A stretch of DNA of 7,403 bases from Desulfuromonadaceae bacterium (GTDB lineage Bacteria; Desulfobacterota; Desulfuromonadia; Desulfuromonadales; SZUA-540): the NCBI GenBank assembly GCA_003250235.1, contig QKGY01000165.1, positions 1-7,403 on the forward strand, given 5' to 3'. This document shows positions 1-4,259 of this stretch, in pieces. The notes below the pieces were generated by a model. It did no database searches, was not told where the DNA came from, and was given only the letters and a program-made list of their open reading frames with translations. How positions within the stretch are numbered: position 1 is the first letter of the stretch; each line of letters begins with the position of its first letter. Made by a program: the position numbers and the translations under genes.

Positions 1-182
1 CCGTCCGCCAGCAGGGCCGGGGCCAGCAGCGCGCTGAGGATCGCCACGGGGATCAGGCGCAGCCATTCCACCAGGGGATCTGGGAGCTTTGTTTTTGCCA
101 GGGCAAAGAGAGGCAGCCAGCGGGGGATGTAGGTGACGGCTCCCATGCCGGCGATCAGCAGCAGGTAATCGAAAAGGCTCAT
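1..182 (-). CDS. azlD: AzlD-family branched-chain amino acid export subunit, N-terminal part (cut by window edge)
   Basis: This is the first 60 codons of a small membrane protein beginning MSLFDYLLLIAGMGAVTYIP; the rest lies outside the window. The family is about 100 residues long and is the small partner of AzlC; the pair is associated with export of branched-chain amino acids and 4-azaleucine resistance. Visible family features are a first hydrophobic helix (about residues 4-20), the TYIPRWLPLF segment (17-26) and a second hydrophobic helix (about 42-58) after a short polar loop. The start is ATG at 182-180, which shares bases with the TGA of azlC in an ATGA overlap. A GGAGG sits 5 bases upstream, inside the end of azlC, so translational coupling is likely. 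Identification rests on this motif plus the AzlC neighbour. Membrane location and export role are inferred from the family. Confidence 0.88.
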   Translation of the reverse strand, partial: MSLFDYLLLIAGMGAVTYIPRWLPLFALAKTKLPDPLVEWLRLIPVAILSALLAPALLAD

Positions 183-925
183 GCGGGCCTCCGGATGCGG
201 GACTTGCGTTTTTGCAGAAAGTAGCCGATGGTAGCTGCGCCGAGCGAGGCCAGGACCACGTAGGAATTTCCCGGAACGGTCAGGTAGAGCAGGATGGAAA
301 GACCGACAGCGGCCAGGGCGGTCAGGGCGGCGATCCGGTCGTGCAGCTGGAACACCAGCAGGCACAGGAACATGGCCACCAGCGCGTAGTCGATCCCCAG
401 GGCGCCGGGCGGAATGAATTCCCCGACCAGGGCCCCGCAGATGGTGGCGCTGAGCCAGGCCACATGGGCGGTCTCGTTGACAGCCAGAGAACGCCAGCGA
501 TCCCAACCTCCTTGCCGGAAGCGGGTCATATTGACGGCGAAGCTCTCGTCGGTGACCCCGAAGGCCAGCAGGGAGAGAAACCCCCGGTGAATGTGGCGCA
601 GGTTCACCGAAAGCGCGAAACTCATGAGCAGGTGGCGGAAGTTGACGACGAAGGTGGTGAGGATGATCGAGGCCGGACCCGCCCCGGCGCTCAGCATGGC
701 GACCGCGATGAACTGGGAGCTTCCGGCGTAGACGAACAGGGACATCAGACCGACCATCCCGGGGGAGAGTCCGGCTTTCTGGCCCAAGACGCCCATGGCC
801 AGCCCCAAGGGAAAATAGCCGAGCGCGATGGGCGCCGCGGCTGCCGCCCCTTCTTTCAGCCAGCCTTTGGTGACGACGCCGGGCTGCTGCCCGGCATCCT
901 CCTTGGCGTCAACACAGTCTCCCAT
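179..925 (-). CDS. azlC: AzlC-family branched-chain amino acid exporter, large subunit
   Basis: This encodes a 248-residue inner-membrane protein of the AzlC family, which with AzlD forms an exporter of branched-chain amino acids (family knowledge; the exact substrate here is inferred). The family hallmarks are all present: PIALGYFPLGLAMGVL (32-47), VYAGSSQFIA (65-74), VVNFRHLLMS (93-102) and VTDESFA (124-130). Several hydrophobic helices follow to a basic C-terminus (QKRKSRIRR). The N-terminal 25 residues are polar and poorly conserved in this type of protein. ATG at 925-923 was chosen over the GTG immediately before it (928) because GGGGGA at 938-933 then has 7 bases of spacing rather than 4. 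The gene lies 79 bases after the ATPase gene, beyond an intrinsic terminator. Only about 27 bases separate that terminator from the start, so it depends on read-through or on a promoter I could not identify. It overlaps azlD by 4 bases. Confidence 0.93.
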   Translation of the reverse strand: MGDCVDAKEDAGQQPGVVTKGWLKEGAAAAAPIALGYFPLGLAMGVLGQKAGLSPGMVGLMSLFVYAGSSQFIAVAMLSAGAGPASIILTTFVVNFRHLLMSFALSVNLRHIHRGFLSLLAFGVTDESFAVNMTRFRQGGWDRWRSLAVNETAHVAWLSATICGALVGEFIPPGALGIDYALVAMFLCLLVFQLHDRIAALTALAAVGLSILLYLTVPGNSYVVLASLGAATIGYFLQKRKSRIRRPA

Positions 926-951
926 CACAGCGTCCCCCTACAGAAAGCTCC

Positions 952-977
952 AATGAAAAGGACGCCCTGAGGCGTCC
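952..977 (-). terminator. Rho-independent terminator after the polar amino acid transporter unit
   Basis: Read on the minus strand, GGACGCC-TCAG-GGCGTCC forms a perfect 7-bp GC-rich stem with a four-base loop (960-977), followed directly by TTTTCATT. It lies 27 bases beyond the stop of the ATPase gene and just before azlC, so it should end or reduce transcription between the two units. The U-tract is short (four uninterrupted U), so partial read-through into azlCD is plausible. Confidence 0.8.
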
Positions 978-1004
978 CAGTAAAGCGGTGATGTACGAAC
1001 CGGC

Positions 1005-1739
1005 TCAGAGAACCTGATTGAGGAAGATCTTGGTCCGCTCCTCTTTCGGGTTCGAGAAGATCTCCGACGGAATCCCCTCCTCGACCAGTTTCCCGGCATC
1101 CATGAACAGGACGCGGTCCGCGACCTCGCGGGCAAAGCCCATCTCGTGGGTGACGACCACCATGGTCATCCCTTCGCGGGCCAGCTGCTTCATGACATCG
1201 AGAACCTCCCCCACCATTTCGGGGTCGAGGGCGCTGGTCGGCTCGTCGAAAAGCATGACCTTGGGGTTCATGGCCAGGGCGCGGGCGATGGCAACCCTCT
1301 GCTGCTGTCCGCCGGAGAGGCGTGCCGGGTACTCGGCTTCCTTTTCGGCGATACCGACTTTTTTCAGCAGCTTGCGGGCGGTTTCCTCTGCTTCGGCCGG
1401 TTTGCGTCCCCGTACGACCTGTTGGGCCAGAGTGATGTTCTCCAGCACCGTCTTGTGGGGGAAAAGATTGAACTGCTGAAACACCATGCCGACTTCGCGC
1501 CGGACCAGGTTGATGTCGGTCTTTTTGGCCGCCAGATCCATGCCGTCGATGACGATGTGCCCGGAGTCGAAGGTTTCGAGGCCGTTCAGGCAGCGCAGGA
1601 AAGTGGATTTTCCCGAACCGGAAGGGCCGATGATTACCACGACCTCTCCTTTGGTGACGGCGGTGGTTACGTCATCCACGGCACGAACCACCTGGCCGCG
1701 ACCGTGGAAGGTTTTTACGACATTGCGTGCATCAATCAC
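1005..1739 (-). CDS. glnQ: Polar amino acid ABC transporter ATPase (GlnQ/HisP type)
   Basis: This is a 244-residue cytoplasmic ATPase that powers uptake of a polar amino acid with the permease and binding protein encoded just upstream. All nucleotide-binding motifs are intact: Walker A GPSGSGKST (38-46), Q-loop in VFQQFNLFPH (86-95), signature LSGGQ (141-145), Walker B VMLFDEP with catalytic Glu166, D-loop SALD (169-172) and H-loop His198. FQQFNLFPHKTVLEN is typical of the GlnQ/HisP/GltL group, and the length is typical. The reading frame stays open 25 codons further upstream, but that part lies inside the permease gene and does not look like family sequence. The GTG at 1739-1737 gives the expected VIDARNVVKTF beginning, with GGAGG (1754-1750) 10 bases upstream. 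The start overlaps the permease stop by 8 bases, which suggests coupled translation. The gene symbol is by family; the substrate (Gln, Glu, His, Arg) cannot be decided from the ATPase. Confidence 0.94.
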   Translation of the reverse strand: MIDARNVVKTFHGRGQVVRAVDDVTTAVTKGEVVVIIGPSGSGKSTFLRCLNGLETFDSGHIVIDGMDLAAKKTDINLVRREVGMVFQQFNLFPHKTVLENITLAQQVVRGRKPAEAEETARKLLKKVGIAEKEAEYPARLSGGQQQRVAIARALAMNPKVMLFDEPTSALDPEMVGEVLDVMKQLAREGMTMVVVTHEMGFAREVADRVLFMDAGKLVEEGIPSEIFSNPKEERTKIFLNQVL

Positions 1740-2709
1740 TGACCGAAAGCCTCCGTTCCATCCAGAAAACCACCTGCGACAGCAGGGATGTGACGATAAG
1801 GTAAAGCGCGGCAACGGTGAACCAGACCTCGAAAGTGGCGAAGGACGAGGTGATAACCTCGCGGCCGCTCTTGGTGAGATCGGTGATGGCGATGACCGAA
1901 ACCAGCGAGGAGTCCTTGATCAGGCTGATGAACTGCCCGGCCAGGGGGGGGAGGGTCCGCTTGAAGGCCTGCGGCAGGATGATGTGGCGCATGGCCTGGG
2001 GCACCGTCATGCCGAGGGACCGCGCGGCCTCCATCTGGCCGCGAGGAATGGACTGAATACCGGCGCGGATGATTTCGGCGATATAGGCGCCGGCAAAGAT
2101 GCCCAAGGCGCCCACCCCGGCGACCATACGGTCGAGATTGAGGACGGTGCCGATGAAAAAGTAGAAGATAAAGATCTGTACCAGCAGCGGGGTGCCCCGA
2201 ATCAGCTCGACGTAGAGTGAAGCCAGTCCCCTCAGGGTGTAGTTCTTCGAGATGCGGCACAGTCCCGTCACCAGCCCGAGAGCCAGTCCGAGGATGCCCG
2301 AGAGGCCGGAAAGCCAAAAGGTCACCCAGAGCCCCTTGATCAGCGGCCCAACGTGCCAGGAGCTGGTAAACCCGACGGTGTCGCCGCCGAAGAGGGTCTC
2401 TCCCTGGGTCACCTTGAGCGCGTCCGTGTCGACCACGAACTGCTCCTGGGTACCGTCATCATAGTCCAGAGTGACGGCAGTCGATTTGCCCTGGGGCTGA
2501 ATCCGGGCCACCTTGGCGTCCTGGGCGGCCTTGTGAGCTTCTTCGCCCTTGTACAGAAAATACTGGGGGACCCGTTCCCAGCGCCAGGTGTAGTCCACCC
2601 GCGCCGTTGCGCCCCACATCCCCGCAGTGGCCAGAATGAGGATGGCCGCAAGCAGGAGCTTCGAGTAGATCTGTGTGTTGCCGGTGTTCAAAATAATGTC
2701 TTTCCGCAA
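1732..2709 (-). CDS. Polar amino acid ABC transporter permease (HisM/GlnP type) with extra extracytoplasmic segment
   Basis: This inner-membrane permease has 325 residues against roughly 210-250 for the usual family member. The C-terminal 200 residues are a standard core: helices from about residue 124, VELIRGTPLLVQ (167-178), and the EAA loop that contacts the ATPase (EAARSLGMTVPQAMRHIILP, 227-246). Upstream of it is an added helix (about 17-36) and then about 85 polar residues (37-120), including DYDDGTQEQFVVD, predicted to face the periplasm. Starts are weak. TTG at 2709 has GGAAGGGG 8 bases upstream, but that site lies inside a strong stem-loop. A second TTG at 2691 (codon 7) has CGGAAAG 8 bases upstream and could be the real start. 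Dependence on TTG would keep permease output below that of the binding protein. It follows the binding-protein gene and overlaps the ATPase gene by 8 bases. It probably works as a homodimer, since no second permease gene is present. Confidence 0.93.
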   Translation of the reverse strand: MRKDIILNTGNTQIYSKLLLAAILILATAGMWGATARVDYTWRWERVPQYFLYKGEEAHKAAQDAKVARIQPQGKSTAVTLDYDDGTQEQFVVDTDALKVTQGETLFGGDTVGFTSSWHVGPLIKGLWVTFWLSGLSGILGLALGLVTGLCRISKNYTLRGLASLYVELIRGTPLLVQIFIFYFFIGTVLNLDRMVAGVGALGIFAGAYIAEIIRAGIQSIPRGQMEAARSLGMTVPQAMRHIILPQAFKRTLPPLAGQFISLIKDSSLVSVIAITDLTKSGREVITSSFATFEVWFTVAALYLIVTSLLSQVVFWMERRLSVSD

Positions 2710-2712
2710 TGA

Positions 2713-2738
2713 AGCGGCCCCTTCCGGGGCCGCTTTTT
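2713..2738 (-). promoter_or_regulatory. Strong intercistronic stem-loop between binding-protein and permease genes
   Basis: A 9-bp perfect stem, AGCGGCCCC (2713-2721) against GGGGCCGCT (2726-2734), with a four-base loop sits between the binding-protein stop (2757) and the permease start. On the minus-strand transcript it is preceded by A residues and followed by UUCAUUG, so it is not a proper terminator for the operon. On the plus strand it is followed by T5 (2734-2738), but no plus-strand gene lies upstream. The likely role is 3' protection of the binding-protein message. It also traps the permease ribosome site GGAAGGGG (2725-2718). Confidence 0.7.
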
Positions 2739-2756
2739 GGTTTGCCGATAAATGAA

Positions 2757-3554
2757 TTAATGAAGTTCCTTCAGCCAGGCATCATCCATGAACCATTTGT
2801 TGTAGATTTTGCCGTAGGTGCCGTCTTCCTTGATCTCTTTCAGGAAACTGTTGAGGAATGCCATGAACTTGGGGTTCTCTTTGCGCACGGCCCAGCCGAG
2901 TTTCTCTTCGGTGAAGGGCTGGTCGAGGAAGACCAGTTTGCCCTGGCCTTTTTCCGCATAGGCAACGGCATTGTAGGGCGAGTCGTAGATGAAGGCGTCG
3001 ATTTTGCCGCTGACCACTTCCATGACCCCTTCCTGCTCGGTCTCATAGGAGAAGTACTGAGCCTTGGGGAAGGTCTCCTTGGCGGCGAATTCGCCCGTGG
3101 TGCCCAGCTTGGAGGCGATTTTGTATTTGGGGTTGTTCAGGTCTTTGTAGGATTTGATCTCGCCGGCCAGATCCTTGCGGACCAGGGCCGTCTGGCCGAT
3201 GATGATGTAGGGATCGGCGAAGTCCACGACCTGGCTGCGCTCGTCGGTGATGGTCATGCCGCTCATGATGACGTCGAATTTGCTGGTCATCAGCGAGGGG
3301 ATGATGCCGTCCCAGGCGGTGCTGACCAGTTCGAGCTTGACGCCGAGTTTCTTCGCCATGCGTTTGGCCACGTCCACGTCGAACCCGATGATCTCACCTT
3401 TCTGGTTGGTCAGCTCGAAGGGCATGTAGCCGGGCTCCATGCCGACGCGCAAAACGCCGGCCGCTTTGATGTCGTCCAGGGTGTCCGCCATGGAGAAGGG
3501 GGCGGAGGCCATCACCAGCGCCAGGGCACAAAGCAGAAGAACAATCCTTTTCAT
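2757..3554 (-). CDS. glnH: Periplasmic polar amino acid binding protein (GlnH/HisJ family, SBP type 3)
   Basis: This 265-residue secreted binding protein captures a polar amino acid and delivers it to the adjacent ABC permease. A Sec signal peptide spans residues 1-23 (MKRIVLLLCALALVMASAPFSMA, cut before DTLDD). Cys9 is not in a lipobox, so the protein should be a free periplasmic one. The family signature G-F-D-V-D-V-A-K-R-M-A-K-K-L is at 57-70. Expected ligand contacts are visible: the MSGMTITDER segment ending in Arg106, which in this family pairs with the alpha-carboxylate; Gly151-Thr-Thr-Gly154; and Asp191 in FIYDSP, which pairs with the alpha-amino group. Length is typical. ATG at 3554-3552 has a full AAGGAGG 6 bases upstream, far stronger than the permease site. 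It lies 39 bases after the zinc-ribbon gene and probably shares its transcript. Glutamine, glutamate, histidine and arginine all remain possible ligands. Confidence 0.95.
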   Translation of the reverse strand: MKRIVLLLCALALVMASAPFSMADTLDDIKAAGVLRVGMEPGYMPFELTNQKGEIIGFDVDVAKRMAKKLGVKLELVSTAWDGIIPSLMTSKFDVIMSGMTITDERSQVVDFADPYIIIGQTALVRKDLAGEIKSYKDLNNPKYKIASKLGTTGEFAAKETFPKAQYFSYETEQEGVMEVVSGKIDAFIYDSPYNAVAYAEKGQGKLVFLDQPFTEEKLGWAVRKENPKFMAFLNSFLKEIKEDGTYGKIYNKWFMDDAWLKELH

Positions 3555-3593
3555 CTCAATCCTCCTTGGGTTGAATAGAAAAACGGGAGAAAA

Positions 3594-3749
3594 TCAGTAG
3601 GACTTTCCCTCGTCAAGCAATTCCTGTATGACCATGGGGGTGCGACATTCGGGGCAGAGCGGCAGATCGTCCATCGGCAGATAGACGATTTCAGTAAACC
3701 TGCACTTCGGACAGATGATCTGAACAGCTTCCTTTCTGCCTCGTTTCAT
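3594..3749 (-). CDS. Small zinc-ribbon protein of unknown function
   Basis: This is a predicted 51-residue protein that I cannot assign to a named function. It has two CxxC knuckles, CPKC (13-16) and CPEC (32-35), separated by 15 residues, which is the pattern of a zinc ribbon of rubredoxin/FmdB type. The N-terminus is basic (MKRGRKEAVQ) and the C-terminus acidic (QELLDEGKSY); there is no signal peptide or membrane segment, so it should be cytoplasmic. The frame is open 22 codons further upstream, but that part runs through the presumed promoter. ATG at 3749-3747 has AAGGAA 6 bases upstream and gives a compact zinc ribbon, so it was chosen. It is the first gene of the minus-strand unit, 39 bases before the binding-protein gene, with no room for a separate promoter. 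Co-transcription suggests either a regulatory role or a passenger gene. Confidence 0.72.
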   Translation of the reverse strand: MKRGRKEAVQIICPKCRFTEIVYLPMDDLPLCPECRTPMVIQELLDEGKSY

Positions 3750-3785
3750 GGTAGGTTCCTTGGGTTTGAACAGGTTGAATAAAAC

Positions 3786-3816
3786 TTTGCCGGTGAAAAA
3801 CAAAAAATACGGCAAA
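3786..3816 (-). repeat. Inverted repeat in presumed leader of zinc-ribbon/gln unit
   Basis: TTTGCCG (3786-3792) and CGGCAAA (3810-3816) form a perfect 7-bp inverted repeat with 17 AT-rich bases between the arms. It overlaps the expected transcription start below the promoter candidate at 3819-3835 and could be an operator or a leader stem. The loop is long for a stable RNA hairpin, so an operator is slightly favoured. Confidence 0.4.
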
Positions 3817-3818
3817 AT

Positions 3819-3835
3819 TGCTTATACCATGCCAA
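3819..3835 (-). promoter_or_regulatory. Sigma-54-like -24/-12 promoter candidate
   Basis: The minus strand reads TTGGCATG-GTAT-AAGCA. The sigma-54 consensus is YTGGCACG-N4-TTGCW, so the -24 box matches 7 of 8 positions and the essential GG-N10-GC spacing is exact; the -12 box keeps GCA but not TT. The start would fall near 3808, about 60 bases before the zinc-ribbon start codon. The same DNA can also be read as a sigma-70 promoter: TATAAG (3826-3821) with TTGTAG 17 bases upstream. The two readings cannot be separated from sequence alone. Confidence 0.4.
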
Positions 3836-3878
3836 ACACGGGGCTACAAGTCTTAAAGCAAGCCGGTTTCTGGGTGGA

Positions 3879-3911
3879 ATGAGTACTCATGAGCATGCAC
3901 TCATGGAGTGC
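3879..3911. repeat. Cluster of nested palindromes (ATGAG/CTCAT half-sites)
   Basis: A 12-bp perfect palindrome ATGAG-TA-CTCAT (3879-3890) runs into a second dyad ATGAG-CATGCA-CTCAT (3889-3904), and GCACTC-ATG-GAGTGC (3897-3911) forms a third. The half-sites repeat as ATGAG, CTCAT, ATGAG, CTCAT. Such spacing looks like a tandem binding site for a dimeric regulator. It lies 71-96 bases upstream of the predicted minus-strand start, a usual place for sigma-54 activator sites. The regulator is unknown. Confidence 0.45.
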
Positions 3912-3964
3912 GATGGCAGGGGTTCCGTATTTTTTTTCTGTGGCCCGCCCCTCGTGTTGAGTGG

Positions 3965-3984
3965 ATGCTCTTCTCGAAGAGCGT
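3965..3984. repeat. Short stable hairpin in the divergent region
   Basis: GCTCTT-CTCG-AAGAGC (3967-3982) forms a 6-bp stem with a tetraloop, extended by one A-T and one G-T pair. No T-run follows on either strand, so it is not a terminator. It lies roughly midway between the two divergent promoters. Its role is unknown. Confidence 0.4.
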
Positions 3985-4099
3985 GCGTGAAAATGCAGAA
4001 GCGTCGAGCAGGCGCTGTCGGGGCCCCTATGGTGATCGATAACCGTTGCCAGGTGTCGTACGCGATGATTGGTGGCGAGTGTTGGCCTATTGCGGCCAG

Positions 4100-4123
4100 G
4101 GCGCGCCATATTTTAATCGCGCC
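4100..4123 (+). promoter_or_regulatory. GC-rich inverted repeat, operator candidate for livK
   Basis: GGCGCG (4100-4105) and CGCGCC (4118-4123) are perfect inverted arms around a 12-base AT-rich centre (CCATATTTTAAT). The repeat ends 3 bases before the -35 box of the promoter candidate at 4127, a suitable place for a regulator. No T-run follows, so a terminator reading is unlikely. Confidence 0.35.
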
Positions 4124-4126
4124 GGT

Positions 4127-4154
4127 TTGTTTTCGGGGAATAATTGGATAAAAT
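4127..4154 (+). promoter_or_regulatory. Sigma-70-like promoter candidate for the liv operon
   Basis: TTGTTT (4127-4132), a 16-base spacer and TAAAAT (4149-4154) give a -10 box matching 5 of 6 consensus positions and a weak -35 box matching 3 of 6. Transcription would begin near 4161, leaving about 100 bases of leader before livK. The weak -35 fits a promoter helped or controlled by a regulator. Confidence 0.45.
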
Positions 4155-4166
4155 TCATCGAAATTT

Positions 4167-4200
4167 CAAACGAATGGCGCTTGACGCCCGCCAATGTTTG
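4167..4200 (+). promoter_or_regulatory. Stem-loop in livK leader
   Basis: In the predicted livK leader, CAAAC (4167-4171) pairs with GTTTG (4196-4200) and inside it TGGCG (4175-4179) pairs with CGCCA (4189-4193), with a small internal loop between the stems. It does not cover the livK ribosome site and has no U-tract, so it is not obviously an attenuator. It may stabilise the 5' end of the message or bind a regulator. Confidence 0.35.
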
Positions 4201-4259
4201 AAGCTATACCTAAAGTTTGCTGGAACTCGCTGTTATCCCATCTCGACAAGGAGGAAAGT

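Larger units (their letters stand above)
3750..4259. other. Divergent intergenic region, no convincing gene
   Basis: These 510 bases separate the minus-strand zinc-ribbon/gln unit from the plus-strand liv unit. Two open frames run through it (90 codons plus, 95 codons minus), but neither has a spaced ribosome site or a recognisable protein, and both are rich in residues typical of chance frames. What it does hold is promoter candidates at each end, a cluster of nested palindromes (3879-3911), an isolated hairpin (3965-3984), an inverted repeat (4100-4123) and a leader stem-loop (4167-4200). No tRNA or known riboswitch was recognised. An unannotated small RNA cannot be excluded. Confidence 0.6.

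Noticed and set aside
212..970. A 252-codon open frame on the plus strand
   Set aside because: It lies opposite azlC, has no family features, is rich in Gly, Gln, Asp and His as expected from a GC-rich shadow frame, and azlC on the other strand is unmistakable.
2713..2738. Intrinsic terminator ending the binding-protein transcript
   Set aside because: The T5 run lies on the plus-strand side. On the minus-strand transcript the stem is followed by only two U and then CAUUG, so full termination there is unlikely.
2709..3578. A 289-codon open frame on the plus strand
   Set aside because: It is antisense to the binding-protein gene, with a His/Asp/Gly-rich composition typical of a shadow frame.
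3750..3815. A 22-codon N-terminal extension of the zinc-ribbon protein
   Set aside because: It would start within the promoter region, and the internal ATG at 3749 has a well-spaced AAGGAA.
3897..3937. Hairpin GCACTC-ATG-GAGTGC followed by a T8 run as a plus-strand terminator
   Set aside because: The T-run begins 18 bases after the stem, too far for an intrinsic terminator, and no plus-strand gene ends upstream.
4076..4100. A second sigma-54-like site (TTGGCCTATTGCGG) in front of livK
   Set aside because: The GG is followed by CC rather than GC at the required 10-base spacing, so the essential -12 GC is missing.
3822..4109. A 95-codon open frame on the minus strand in the divergent region
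   Set aside because: It has no ribosome site and no domain, and runs into the promoter candidate of the zinc-ribbon gene.
3879..4151. A 90-codon open frame on the plus strand in the divergent region
   Set aside because: The start codon lies in a palindrome, the GGGTGGA before it is too close to act as a ribosome site, and the protein shows no recognisable domain or consistent composition.
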